A DNA stretch of 64,000 nucleotides, from positions 62,001-126,000 of the forward strand of contig DQFO01000021.1 in the NCBI GenBank assembly GCA_003525075.1, in the 5' to 3' direction. Numbering within the stretch: position 1 is the stretch's first letter; each line of letters opens with the position of its first letter. Positions 27,282-36,110 of the stretch are shown here, one piece after another. The DNA is from Clostridiales bacterium. GTDB lineage: Bacteria > Bacillota > Clostridia > TANB77 > CAG-508. Under the pieces are notes generated by a model. The model had not been told where the DNA came from. It saw nothing but the letters and a program-made list of their open reading frames with translations, and ran no database searches. The position numbers were made by a program, and so were the translations under genes.

Positions 27282-28505
27282 TTATTTACCATATTCTTTT
27301 AAAATATCAACAAAATTTGTTATTACATATTTTGCTTCTTCATCTGTTAATAATGAATATAATGGTAATGTTATTTCACATTTATAATAATCAAATGCAT
27401 TTGGATAATTTTTTATATCAAATCCCAAATTTTTATATGCTGTAAGCATTGGTAATGGCTTATAATGTACATTTGTTGCAATTCCTCTTTCTGCCATTTT
27501 TATTATTATTTCATTTCTTGTTTTTTCATCAATTCCTTCTACTCTTGTTATAAATAGATGTCCTGATGATTTTGAATTTGTTTTTTCATCTTCATGATTT
27601 AATGTTTTTACTTGATGTCCTTTTAATGCATCTTCATATATTTTTATTATTTCATGTCTTCTTGCTACTAATTGTGGATATCTTTTTATTTGTGCTAATC
27701 CCATTCCTGCCATTATATCTGTCATATTACATTTGTAAGCTGGTTCTACTATATCATATTCCCATGCTCCTAATTGATTTTTATGTAATGCGTCTTTTGT
27801 TTGACCATGTAATGATAATAATTGGTATCTTTTATAAATTGCTTCATTATCAAATTTATCATTTTTCTTCCATGTAACAGCTCCACCTTCTGCTGTTGTT
27901 AAATTCTTTACTGCATGGAATGAGAAACATGTAAAGTCTGCATATTCTCCTGCCATTTTACCATTTCTCATTGCTCCAATAGCATGTGAACTATCTGCCA
28001 TTATTGCAATTCTTCCTAATTTTTCTTGTAATTCTGATGATGGTTTAAATATGTTTGCTTTTTTCTCTACTATTTTTTGTATTCTATCATAATCACACAT
28101 TACTCCACCAATATCTACTGGTATAATTACTTTTGTTTTTTCTGTTATTGCTTGTTCTAATTTGTCATAATCCATTTCGAAATTATCTTTTTGAATGTCT
28201 ACTAATACTGGTGTTGCTCCAACATGGCATATTACACTACATGATGCTGTATATGTATATGCTGATGTTATTACTTCATCACCAGGTCCAACTCCTAATA
28301 CTCTTAATGTCATTTCCATTGCTGCTGTTGATGAATTTAAACATACTGTTTTTTCTGTTTTGCATAATTCTGTTATTTTTTGCTCAAATAATTTTGTTTT
28401 TGGTCCTGTTGTAATCCATCCTGATTTTATTGCGTCTATAACTTCCTCAATTTCTGCTTCACCTACATCTGGTGGTGAAAATCTAATGTTCATTTTATTT
28501 TCCAT
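27282..28505 (-). CDS. DegT/DnrJ/EryC1-family sugar aminotransferase (PglE-like)
   Basis: This 407-residue PLP enzyme starts I-R-F-S-P-P-D-V-G-E-A-E-I near residue 5 and has T-T-G-P-K-T-K, S-S-T-A-A-M-E-M, A-D-S-S-H-A-I-G-A and the PLP lysine in F-H-A-V-K-N-L-T-T-A-E-G-G near 200. It would aminate the 4-keto sugar made by the upstream dehydratase, as in bacillosamine-type pathways. The 92-bp gap to that gene holds a long hairpin. Confidence 0.88.
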   Translation of the reverse strand: MENKMNIRFSPPDVGEAEIEEVIDAIKSGWITTGPKTKLFEQKITELCKTEKTVCLNSSTAAMEMTLRVLGVGPGDEVITSAYTYTASCSVICHVGATPVLVDIQKDNFEMDYDKLEQAITEKTKVIIPVDIGGVMCDYDRIQKIVEKKANIFKPSSELQEKLGRIAIMADSSHAIGAMRNGKMAGEYADFTCFSFHAVKNLTTAEGGAVTWKKNDKFDNEAIYKRYQLLSLHGQTKDALHKNQLGAWEYDIVEPAYKCNMTDIMAGMGLAQIKRYPQLVARRHEIIKIYEDALKGHQVKTLNHEDEKTNSKSSGHLFITRVEGIDEKTRNEIIIKMAERGIATNVHYKPLPMLTAYKNLGFDIKNYPNAFDYYKCEITLPLYSLLTDEEAKYVITNFVDILKEYGK

Positions 28506-28546
28506 ATTTCAACATTCCTTCCTTCATTACAATTTCTTATTTATAA

Positions 28547-28586
28547 TGAATAAATTCTAATTATTGATTTAACTAGAATTTATTCA
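28547..28586 (-). terminator. Long intercistronic hairpin, possible attenuator
   Basis: A perfect 13-bp inverted repeat (28547-28559 with 28574-28586) lies between the dehydratase and aminotransferase genes. No strong T-tract follows, so it may be a processing or partial attenuation site rather than a terminator. Confidence 0.4.
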
Positions 28587-28597
28587 ATTATTGGTAT

Positions 28598-30538
28598 TTA
28601 AGTATTTGCTGTTGCTTCTACTTTTTGTGTGTTTTCATTTGTTTCCTTTTTTTCGTTAACAATCTTTTTATTAACTTCATCTGGCTCTTTATATGTTGGA
28701 ACAACTTGTTTCATTACTTGTTTTACTTCTTCTTCAAGATTCATGTCATTATCTTTTATTTTACTTAATTTGTTTAGTTTACTTTCTAATTCTTCCATTC
28801 CTAAGTTCATTGGTTGTGATACAAAGATTTTATTATGTTTTGTTGCTGTTAATCCTTCTTCTGCCATTAATAATTCTTCATATAATTTTTCTCCTTCTCT
28901 TAGTCCTGTGAATTGAATTGGAATATCTACTCCTGGCTCATATCCAGATAATTTTATTAGGCTTACTGCTAAATCATAAATTTTTACTGGTTTTCCCATA
29001 TCTAATACAAATATTTCTCCACCTTCTGCATATGTTATTGCTTGTAATATTAATCCAACTGCTTCTGGTATTGTCATGAAAAATCTTGTTATATCTTTAT
29101 GTGTTACTGTTACAGGTCCGCCTTCTGCTATTTGTTTTTTGAATAATGGTATTACTGATCCATTGCTTCCTAATACGTTTCCAAATCTTACTGCAACATA
29201 GTCTGTTTTACTTACTTTATTTTTTGCTTGTATTATCATTTCACAAACTCTTTTTGATGCTCCCATTATATTTGTTGGGTTTACTGCTTTGTCTGTTGAT
29301 ATTAATACAAATCTTTCTACTCCAAATTCATCTGCACAATTTGCTACATTATATGTTCCAAATATATTGTTTTTTATTGCTTCTAATGGGCTATTTTCCA
29401 TTAATGGTACATGTTTATGTGCTGCTGCATGGAATACTAGTTTTGGTGAATATTTTTCAAAAACTTTTCTTAGTCTTTCTTTATCTCTTACACTTCCAAC
29501 TATTGCTTCTATTTTTGTTTTTGGATAATGTGCATCTAATTCCATTTGAATGTCATATAAATTATTTTCATATATGTCAAATATTATTAATTTTGCTGGA
29601 TTGTATTTCATTATTTGTCTACAAAGTTCAGATCCTATTGATCCTCCTCCACCTGTAACTAATACATTTTTTCCTTTTATTAGGTCTGTAATGTTTTTAT
29701 TATCAAGTTTTATTGTGTCTCTTCCAAGTAAGTCTTCTATTTCTACATCTCTTAAGTTATTCATTACTCCACCTTTTTTCATCATTTCTTCTGTACTTGG
29801 TAATACTCTTGTTCTTACTCCTGTTGTTTGACATATTTCTATTATATTTTTTCTTGATCTTTGTGTTATATTATCTATTGCTAAATAAATAATGTTTACA
29901 TTTTTTTCTTTTACTATATCTGGAATATCATATCTTGTTCCTAATACTTTTACTCCTAGTATGCTTTTATTTAGTTTATTTTTATTGTCATCTATCATTC
30001 CAACAATATTATACTTATCTTTCATTGTGTTGTTAACAGCTAATATTATTTCTTTAGCTCCCATTCCTGCTCCAATTATTAATAAGTTTTCTATTTTGTT
30101 TGGTTCTTTTTCTGCATTTTTTGGTCTTTTTACATTTGACATTCTTGATAATATTGATCTTCCAGCAATTCTATATAATACGAATATTCCTGATATGAAT
30201 ATTCCTGACAATATGTTTATTCTTGCTCCAAAATAATCGAATTTTAACATATTGCTTATTACTATCATTAATATTGTTGATAAAAATCCACTAATTAGAT
30301 ATTTAATGTAATCTTCTCCTATTTCATATCTTATCATATCCCTATACATTTGAAAAACATTTAAAAACACTTCATATACTAATACTGCAATACACATTTC
30401 TTTTGTAAATTCTAATAAATCTGTTATTTGTGTATTTAGGAATAATAATGATGTTACATAGCTTCCAATTACTACTATTACATCTATTAATACTAATGCT
30501 AAATGTCTATATTTTTTTGCTAAATTTATAATTTTCAT
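28598..30538 (-). CDS. Membrane UDP-sugar 4,6-dehydratase/epimerase (EpsC/CapD/PglF-like)
   Basis: This 646-residue protein has four N-terminal transmembrane helices (about 10-125), a CoA-binding-like Rossmann region (I-G-A-G-M-G-A near 155) and a C-terminal SDR dehydratase domain with V-T-G-G-G-G-S-I-G-S-E (about 294-304), A-A-H-K-H-V-P and S-T-D-K-A-V-N-P-T-N-I-M-G-A-S-K, in which the usual Tyr is Met as in PglF/CapD. It probably makes UDP-4-keto-6-deoxy-GlcNAc for the aminotransferase. A Lys/Glu/Thr-rich tail extends past the domain. It is the first gene of module 1. Confidence 0.9.
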   Translation of the reverse strand: MKIINLAKKYRHLALVLIDVIVVIGSYVTSLLFLNTQITDLLEFTKEMCIAVLVYEVFLNVFQMYRDMIRYEIGEDYIKYLISGFLSTILMIVISNMLKFDYFGARINILSGIFISGIFVLYRIAGRSILSRMSNVKRPKNAEKEPNKIENLLIIGAGMGAKEIILAVNNTMKDKYNIVGMIDDNKNKLNKSILGVKVLGTRYDIPDIVKEKNVNIIYLAIDNITQRSRKNIIEICQTTGVRTRVLPSTEEMMKKGGVMNNLRDVEIEDLLGRDTIKLDNKNITDLIKGKNVLVTGGGGSIGSELCRQIMKYNPAKLIIFDIYENNLYDIQMELDAHYPKTKIEAIVGSVRDKERLRKVFEKYSPKLVFHAAAHKHVPLMENSPLEAIKNNIFGTYNVANCADEFGVERFVLISTDKAVNPTNIMGASKRVCEMIIQAKNKVSKTDYVAVRFGNVLGSNGSVIPLFKKQIAEGGPVTVTHKDITRFFMTIPEAVGLILQAITYAEGGEIFVLDMGKPVKIYDLAVSLIKLSGYEPGVDIPIQFTGLREGEKLYEELLMAEEGLTATKHNKIFVSQPMNLGMEELESKLNKLSKIKDNDMNLEEEVKQVMKQVVPTYKEPDEVNKKIVNEKKETNENTQKVEATANT

Positions 30539-30574
30539 CTTTTCCCCCTCTTTGACATTTTTTTATCTTTTCAT

Positions 30575-30603
30575 ACTATATCACTTATCATTTTATTTGA
30601 CAA
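30575..30603 (-). promoter_or_regulatory. Promoter of polysaccharide module 1
   Basis: On the minus strand there is TTGTCA (30598-30603), a 17-bp spacer and TATAGT (30575-30580), about 37 bp before the EpsC-like start codon. It is divergent from the tmRNA promoter. Confidence 0.6.
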
Positions 30604-30694
30604 GATTTTTCGTACATTTTTTCTTGGTAATTTATGCTTAGCCAATTGTTTTTTTATTGAATAACTTTATTTATAATATTTTTTTATGCTGGGG

Positions 30695-30723
30695 TTGAAT
30701 ATTTTTATTTGTTACTGTATAAT
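30695..30723 (+). promoter_or_regulatory. tmRNA promoter
   Basis: TTGAAT (30695-30700), a 17-bp spacer and TATAAT (30718-30723) stand 11 bp before the tmRNA 5' end. Confidence 0.75.
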
Positions 30724-30734
30724 ATATGTTATAT

Positions 30735-31084
30735 GGGGATGTAATGGTTTCGACATTATATCTGAAGCATGAATAGCGAGTAGTGGATTCTCGTTTGCCA
30801 CTATAAAAACGGGAAATTAAATATAAACGCTGATAATACAGAATTAGCATACGCTGCTTAGTTGCAACGTCGCCTCTAAAAGTATCCCCACATATTTTTA
30901 GTTGGTGTCATTTAGTGGGAAACAAAGCTATTTTTTCTATGGAAATAGTGGGTATTTAATAGATATATTTTTTAATCGCTTGTTTGTTTGTGGTTATTAG
31001 ATGAATATTAAAAATAAACTGCACTCGGAGAAGTTTGTGTGAATCTTATAGTGGACAGGGGTTCGACTCCCCTCATCTCCACCA
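30735..31084 (+). ncRNA. ssrA: tmRNA (ssrA)
   Basis: The 5' end GGGGATG pairs with CATCTCC before the 3' ACCA, forming the tRNA-like acceptor. The 3' T-arm (GGGGTTCGACTCCCC) and the conserved 5' segment (GTAATGGTTTCGAC) are unmistakable. The tag frame runs from about 30829 to the TAG at 30859-30861 and ends ADNTELAYAA; the resume codon may lie one or two codons earlier. tmRNA with SmpB rescues stalled ribosomes. It has its own promoter and terminator. Confidence 0.97.
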
Positions 31085-31116
31085 AAAATACTCTATTTCA
31101 GGGTATTTTTTTTTTA
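31085..31116 (+). terminator. tmRNA terminator
   Basis: An AAAATACTC/GGGTATTTT-type stem is followed by a run of about ten T residues directly after the tmRNA 3' end. Confidence 0.85.
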
Positions 31117-31237
31117 TCTGTCAATATCAAAAATGGCTATTTTTCAATGTTTTTTATTTGAAGTTATTTAAGTTTAATTAAAAATATTTCTGCTATTGCA
31201 TTAACTATTGCATTATTTTTATTTGTTGTAAAATCCC

Positions 31238-31266
31238 TTGCATTTTCTTGAAAACCATTATATAAT
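31238..31266 (+). promoter_or_regulatory. Promoter and structured leader of small membrane protein gene
   Basis: TTGCAT (31238-31243), 17 bp, TATAAT (31261-31266). The leader is about 100 nt and contains a short hairpin, AGAGG-TTTT-CCTCT (31302-31315), followed by a T-rich stretch, so weak attenuation is possible. Confidence 0.6.
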
Positions 31267-31374
31267 ACTATGCATGTGAACTAAGTTTTCACTAATTAGT
31301 AAGAGGTTTTCCTCTGACTTTTTAGTTTTACATATATAACCATTTACATCAATAAAAGTTATAAGGAGGAAATT

Positions 31375-31650
31375 ATGTTAAAAATTTTTGAAACTTTGAT
31401 TAATCTCTTAGCCGTATTAGCAATAGCTACTTTTGCACTTACACTTTTTTGCCAACGATTATCAAAAAAATCAAATTGGCAAACATCTCGGATAATTTCA
31501 AATTCATATTTGATTGTTTACGAATTAATTTACATTACAATTCACTATTTTTCTAACAAATCTTTTATTATAGATCTTGTTACTTTGGCAATTTGGGTTA
31601 TCAATTTTGCAGTTAGCTATTATTTTTGGCAAGACAGAAAAAATCAATAA
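31375..31650 (+). CDS. Small three-helix membrane protein, unknown function
   Basis: I do not recognise this 91-residue protein. It has a strong AAGGAGG site six bases before ATG, its own promoter, and a terminator downstream. Three hydrophobic segments (about 5-27, 43-58, 65-84) are joined by short basic loops; the C-terminus is D-R-K-N-Q. It stands alone between tmRNA and the deaminase. The complete signals make it a real gene. Confidence 0.7.
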   Translation: MLKIFETLINLLAVLAIATFALTLFCQRLSKKSNWQTSRIISNSYLIVYELIYITIHYFSNKSFIIDLVTLAIWVINFAVSYYFWQDRKNQ

Positions 31651-31700
31651 GAACAAAGTGATATAGTTGCTATCTGTTCTCACATAATTTAAGCACAAAA

Positions 31701-31730
31701 AGATGAAGTTGATAAATATCAGCTTCATCT
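31701..31730. terminator. Bidirectional terminator
   Basis: An AGATGAAG/CTTCATCT stem with T-tracts on both sides serves the converging genes at 31650 (plus) and 31738 (minus). Confidence 0.8.
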
Positions 31731-31737
31731 TTTCTTT

Positions 31738-32199
31738 TTAATATATTGTTCCATTATTTTTACTATATTCATTAAATGCTTCTATACATTCATCTCTATC
31801 CATTTGTTTTAAATTTATTAAATCTTTATTTTTTCCTTCAAGATATTTATAAATTATATCATCTCTAAATCCAATATTTCCAGCATCTTCTTTAGTACAT
31901 CCATAATATACTTCTTTTATATTTGACCAAATTATTGCTGATAAACACATTGGGCATGGTTCACATGATGTATATAAAATATAATTTGATAAATCATATG
32001 TTCTTAATTTTTTACAAGCTTCTCTTATTGTTGTTACTTCAGCATGTGCTGTTGGGTCTAAATCACATAAAACTCTATTATTTCCTTCTGCGATTACATT
32101 TCCTTCTTTATCTACTATTACTGCTCCAAATGGTCCACCTTCATGATTTCTGCATCCATTTATTGATCTTTCTTTTGCTATTTTCATAAATTTATTCAT
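31738..32199 (-). CDS. guaD: Guanine deaminase-like nucleoside/base deaminase
   Basis: The ATG at 32199 with an AAAGGAAAG site gives 153 residues, the usual length; an upstream frame extension has no ribosome site. The zinc motifs H-A-E-V (catalytic Glu) and P-C-P-M-C are present, and the sequence N-H-E-G-G-P-F-G-A-V-I-V plus D-P-T-A-H-A-E-V-T follows Bacillus GuaD closely, more than TadA. It would convert guanine to xanthine in purine salvage. It is a single gene. Confidence 0.85.
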   Translation of the reverse strand: MNKFMKIAKERSINGCRNHEGGPFGAVIVDKEGNVIAEGNNRVLCDLDPTAHAEVTTIREACKKLRTYDLSNYILYTSCEPCPMCLSAIIWSNIKEVYYGCTKEDAGNIGFRDDIIYKYLEGKNKDLINLKQMDRDECIEAFNEYSKNNGTIY

Positions 32200-32319
32200 A
32201 ATTTTTCTTTCCTTTCTTTTTGTTGAAGTTTTCATTATTTTTATATCATATTTTTGCTTATTTGTCACTAAATTTATTTGTTTTCATATTATAAGTATAT
32301 ATATTAGAATGGGGGTTTT

Positions 32320-33256
32320 ATGAATTATTTTAGACAAGATTCTATTATTTCTACAAATGTTAATTATAGTTACAATGTTTTTATTAAGGATTTGCACAAA
32401 TTGACAAGCTTATATCCATTTATTTCTGTTGGCAGTATTGGAAAATCTATTATGGGAAAGGATATTCCTTTTATAAAAATCGGTAATGGTTCTAATGAAG
32501 TTTTTTATTCCGCTTCATATCATGCAAACGAATGGATCACAAGCATTGTTTTAATGAAATTTTTAGCTGATTATTGTTATTGCTATTCTAATAATTTAAC
32601 TATTTTCGGATATCCCGCTCGTTGGCTTTTTAATGTTTCTACTATTTATCTTGTTCCTATGGTTAATCCTGATGGTGTTGATTTGGTTACAGGTACTCTT
32701 CCTACAAGTTCTCCATCATATACTCAAGCTTCAAAAATTGCTTATGGCTTTGCTACTATTCCTTTTCCAAATGGCTGGAAAGCAAACATTAGAGGTGTGG
32801 ATTTAAACTTACAATTTCCAGCTGGTTGGCAACAAGCACGTGCAACAAAATATTCGCAAGGTTTTACTCGGTCCAGCTCCTCGTGATTTCGTTGGATATG
32901 GTCCTCTTACAGAACCAGAATCACTTGCAGTTTATAATTTTACTCTTCAACATAATTTTAGGCTTATTCTTGCATATCATTCTCAGGGTGAAGTAATTTA
33001 TTGGCAATTCCAGAATTATAATCCTCCTTACAGCTTTGAAATTGGAACTCAATTTGCTAATGTTAGTGGGTATTCTTTAGAATCAACTCCTTATAATTCT
33101 AGCTTTGCTGGTTATAAAGATTGGTTTATTCAAAACTATAATAGACCTGGATATACTATTGAAGTTGGTCTTGGTACTAGTCCACTTCCTCTTTCTCAAT
33201 TTGATAAAATCTATTCAGATAATTTGGGTATTTTAGTTTTAGGTTCAATTATATAA
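32320..33256 (+). pseudogene. M14 zinc carboxypeptidase (gamma-D-glutamyl-diamino-acid endopeptidase type), frameshifted
   Basis: The first frame (32320-32886) carries the zinc motif H-A-N-E-W and L-N-L-Q-F-P-A-G-W. The second frame carries G-P-A-P-R-D-F-V-G-Y-G-P-L (from about 32870), the third zinc ligand in A-Y-H-S-Q-G-E, and the catalytic Glu in T-I-E-V-G-L-G. Removing one base at about 32869-32871 (CGG) joins them into a normal ~310-residue enzyme that cuts cell-wall or spore peptides. The rest is undamaged, so a very recent mutation or a sequence error is likely. Confidence 0.85.
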
Positions 33257-33260
33257 AAAA

Positions 33261-33394
33261 GCGAGTCTAAGATTTTCTATCAAATGAAAATTTTAAGAAA
33301 ATCTAAGACTCGCCATATTTATCTAGTACAGAAAGTTCTCCTACAAGGAGAACTTTACTACTATATAAAAAAGAGTATCAATTGATACTCTTTT
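33261..33394. terminator. Three consecutive hairpins between convergent genes
   Basis: Stem 1 is an 18-bp arm pair with one mismatch (33261-33278/33296-33313). Stem 2 is AAAGTTCTCCT/AGGAGAACTTT (about 33332-33356). Stem 3 is AAAGAGTATC/GATACTCTTT (about 33369-33392) with T-tracts on both sides. Only the third looks like a standard terminator. The 140-bp gap holds no gene. Confidence 0.65.
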
Positions 33395-33396
33395 CT

Positions 33397-34089
33397 CTAA
33401 TTATTATTTGTTGTTCTTGGCATATATGGAATCAATCTTCCTGCAAAATCTTTAAAGTTTTGAGATTGTAAAATTACTTTACCAGGTCCTACTAATTTTG
33501 TTAAGAATAAACCTTCTCCTCCTAAGAAAATGTTTCCTAATCCGCTTATTGTCTCAATACCATATGATACACTTGGCTCAAATGCAACAACATTTCCTGT
33601 ATTAACTTTTATAATTTCTCCTGGTGCTAAATCTTTTTGGATTATATCTCCATCAACTTCCAAAAAGATTTTTCCATTTCCTGTAGCTTTTTGAAGCACA
33701 AATCCTTCTCCTCCAAATAATCCAGCTGAGAATTTTTTTGTAAATGCAACACTTGTTTCTACATTTGATTCGGCACATAAAAATGATCCTTTTTGAATCA
33801 TCATTCCACCTGGCAATGTTGCTAAGTCTAAGTCAATAATTCCTCCTGGTACTGTTGACGCAAATGCTACCATTGCTCCATCTTTTTGTGCTGTATAATT
33901 TGCCATAAATATTGATTCGCCTGTAAACATTCTTCCTAAACTTTTCATTATTCCACCACGAGCATTTGTTGCCATTGATATTCCATCTGATTGGTATGCC
34001 ATTCCCCCTGATTGTGTATATACTGTTTCTCCTACTCTTAATTTCATTTCAACTACTGGTACTGTTTCTCCTATAATTTTATAATCCAT
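33397..34089 (-). CDS. AIM24/TIGR00266 family protein
   Basis: The 230 residues have the family's repeated beta pattern and landmarks: E-T-V-Y-T-Q-S-G-G-M-A-Y near 20, S-G-L-G-N-I-F-L-G-G-E-G-L-F near 183 and V-I-L-Q-S-Q-N near 206. No catalytic residues are known for this family. It is a cytoplasmic beta-barrel-like protein of unsettled role. It starts behind a clear GAGGAT site and seems monocistronic. Confidence 0.85.
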   Translation of the reverse strand: MDYKIIGETVPVVEMKLRVGETVYTQSGGMAYQSDGISMATNARGGIMKSLGRMFTGESIFMANYTAQKDGAMVAFASTVPGGIIDLDLATLPGGMMIQKGSFLCAESNVETSVAFTKKFSAGLFGGEGFVLQKATGNGKIFLEVDGDIIQKDLAPGEIIKVNTGNVVAFEPSVSYGIETISGLGNIFLGGEGLFLTKLVGPGKVILQSQNFKDFAGRLIPYMPRTTNNN

Positions 34090-34155
34090 TTTATCCTCCT
34101 CTATTTGGGTATTTATCCTTAAATATATTATATGTATTTATAATTTTCTATATTT

Positions 34156-34716
34156 TTAAATATTTTTATTTTTTATAAAATCTCCTGTAAATTCTTCTGC
34201 TAATATGTCCATACTTATACTATCATAATATTTTCCGTTAATAAATTTGCATTTTCTTCTTCTTCCATTTTCTTGGAATCCACATTTTTTATAACATTTT
34301 AATGCTCTTTCATTAAATTCCATTAAATCTAGTTTTATATTATGTAGATTTAAATATCTAAATCCATATTCTAATATAAGTCTTATTGCTTCTGCTCCAT
34401 ATCCATTATCTCTATAATCTTTATCTCCTATAAATATTCCTAGTGTTGCATTTCTATTTATATCATCTATTTGTTCTAATGATACTGTTCCTATCATTTT
34501 ATTATCTTCTAATGTGACTATTACAAATGTTGCTGTGTCTTTACTTACTCTTGATAAGTATTCTTTTTCTGTATCTAATGTTACACTTGCTCCACTTCTT
34601 CCGATATAATCTGTTGTGTTAAAGTCATTTAACCATTCTGTGAATTGTTCTACATCTTCACTATTTCTTGGTGATAGATATATTCTTTCTCCTACTAATT
34701 TCTTGAAATATTTCAT
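34156..34716 (-). CDS. GNAT N-acetyltransferase (RimJ/RimL-like)
   Basis: This 186-residue protein has L-S-P-R-N-S-E-D at the start, G-I-F-I-G-D-K-D-Y-R-D-N-G-Y-G (acetyl-CoA loop, about 92-106), and N-E-R-A-L-K-C-Y-K-K-C-G-F near 135, the standard GNAT motif order. It transfers an acetyl group from acetyl-CoA to a protein N-terminus or small amine. The substrate cannot be told. An AGGAGG site precedes the start. Confidence 0.85.
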   Translation of the reverse strand: MKYFKKLVGERIYLSPRNSEDVEQFTEWLNDFNTTDYIGRSGASVTLDTEKEYLSRVSKDTATFVIVTLEDNKMIGTVSLEQIDDINRNATLGIFIGDKDYRDNGYGAEAIRLILEYGFRYLNLHNIKLDLMEFNERALKCYKKCGFQENGRRRKCKFINGKYYDSISMDILAEEFTGDFIKNKNI

Positions 34717-34751
34717 ATTGTGCCCTCCTATTTTACAATTTTCTATATATT

Positions 34752-34794
34752 AACAAAAAAAGAGATAATTATCAATCTTTTTTGTTAATTATCT
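34752..34794 (-). terminator. Terminator after the GNAT gene region
   Basis: The AGATAATTA/TAATTATCT stem (34763-34771/34786-34794) is followed by a run of T residues on the minus strand. It lies just past the stop of the SleB-like gene at 34804 and terminates that gene. Confidence 0.7.
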
Positions 34795-34803
34795 GCTTTT
34801 TCT

Positions 34804-35478
34804 TTATTTACAAAATCTATGTTTTCCTATTGTTACAGTCATTGGTCTTGACCAAATCCATTTATTTGTAGCTGTACTAGGATTAAAATAATATATTGCC
34901 CCATAAGATGGATCCCATCCATTTAAGGCATCTTGTGCTGCCTTTTTTGCAGTTGTATCTGGTGTCATATTTATTTGTCCATCAGCTACTGCATCAAATG
35001 CTCCACTTTGATATACTACTCCTGATATAGTGTTTGGGAATTTACTACTTTTAACTCTATTAAGAACTACTGCAGCTACTGCAACTTGCCCTGTATATGG
35101 TTCGCCTCTTGCTTCTCCATAAACAACTCTTGCTAGTAAATTTACATTTGATGAATTATTTGAAGAAGATGATGATGATGAACTAGATGTTATTCCCATA
35201 GCTTTAAGTGTTTGCGTTCCTGCAATTCCATCAACTGTTAATCCATTTTTCTTTTGGAAACTCTTTACTGCTGAAACTGTTTGACTTCCATATATTCCAT
35301 CTACAGAACCACTATAATATCCCCATCTTTTCAATTTTTCTTGTATTGTTCTTACTTCTGTTCCTCTTGAACCATATTTAGATAATGCTTCAACTTCTGA
35401 ATTCCAACTCATTAATACAACATCAAAAGTTACTACTAAACCTAATAAAAGTATAATAAATATAATTTTCTTTTTCAT
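34804..35478 (-). CDS. sleB: SleB-like spore cortex/cell-wall hydrolase
   Basis: This 224-residue secreted protein has a signal peptide (about 1-30), a PG_binding_1 domain (about 33-92; L-K-R-W-G-Y-Y-S-G-S-V-D-G-I-Y-G), a Ser/Asn linker, and the SleB/CwlJ hydrolase domain (about 112-224) with V-Y-G-E-A-R-G-E-P (catalytic Glu) and A-I-Y-Y-F-N-P-S-T-A. This matches SleB, the lytic transglycosylase that degrades cortex muramic-delta-lactam peptidoglycan in germination. A vegetative wall role is possible, but the spoIIIA operon elsewhere in the window favours sporulation. Confidence 0.85.
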   Translation of the reverse strand: MKKKIIFIILLLGLVVTFDVVLMSWNSEVEALSKYGSRGTEVRTIQEKLKRWGYYSGSVDGIYGSQTVSAVKSFQKKNGLTVDGIAGTQTLKAMGITSSSSSSSSSNNSSNVNLLARVVYGEARGEPYTGQVAVAAVVLNRVKSSKFPNTISGVVYQSGAFDAVADGQINMTPDTTAKKAAQDALNGWDPSYGAIYYFNPSTATNKWIWSRPMTVTIGKHRFCK

Positions 35479-35543
35479 AACAATTTTCCTCTCTTTAATG
35501 TTTTTGTTATTATTTCCAAAAATTAAATTTATTATACTTTCTT

Positions 35544-35981
35544 TTATAATGATTTTATCGCATTTCTTGCTAGTTCATCACATCTATTATTATATTCATT
35601 ATCAGCATGTCCTTTTACTTTTATAAATTCAACATTATGTTTTTGGGTTAAACTATATAGTTCTTGCCATAGTTCTTTATTTTTTACAGGATCTCCACCT
35701 GCTGTTTTCCAGCCTTTTTTTATCCAGCCATATATCCATTTTTGATTAAACGCATTTACAGTATATGCACTATCACTATATACTTGTACATCACTTTTTA
35801 CTTTTAGGCATTTTAATGCTTCTATTACGGCTGTAACTTCCATTATATTATTTGTTGTATCTTTCTTTCCTCCAGATATTTCTTTTTTTACACCTTTGTA
35901 CATTAAAATTGCTCCCCAACCACCAGGTCCTGGATTTCCTGAACAAGCACCATCTGTATATATAATAACTTTTTCTTCCAT
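35544..35981 (-). CDS. rnhA: Ribonuclease HI
   Basis: The 145 residues have the full catalytic set: Y-T-D-G-A-C-S-G-N-P-G-P (Asp), N-I-M-E-V (Glu), V-Y-S-D-S-A (Asp) and K-G-H-A-D-N-x-x-N-N-R-C-D-E-L-A (His and Asp). It cleaves RNA in RNA-DNA hybrids. It is divergent from the tmcAL gene with a 129-bp shared upstream region. Confidence 0.93.
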   Translation of the reverse strand: MEEKVIIYTDGACSGNPGPGGWGAILMYKGVKKEISGGKKDTTNNIMEVTAVIEALKCLKVKSDVQVYSDSAYTVNAFNQKWIYGWIKKGWKTAGGDPVKNKELWQELYSLTQKHNVEFIKVKGHADNEYNNRCDELARNAIKSL

Positions 35982-36110
35982 TTGTTAATATCCTTTCATA
36001 CCATTGTATAAATTTCTAAAATTTTCTTGTATATCTATCTTTTTTGTGATAAGATTATATCAATAATTTTTAGAAATTACAAGGGAAATTTAAAGAAAGG
36101 AAATTTTATT

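Noticed and set aside
29146..29658. 170-codon plus-strand frame opposite the EpsC-like gene
   Set aside because: Leu/Ile/Phe-rich antisense shadow with no ribosome site; the minus strand holds a clear dehydratase domain. Many similar plus-strand frames across 4-30 kb were dropped for the same reason.
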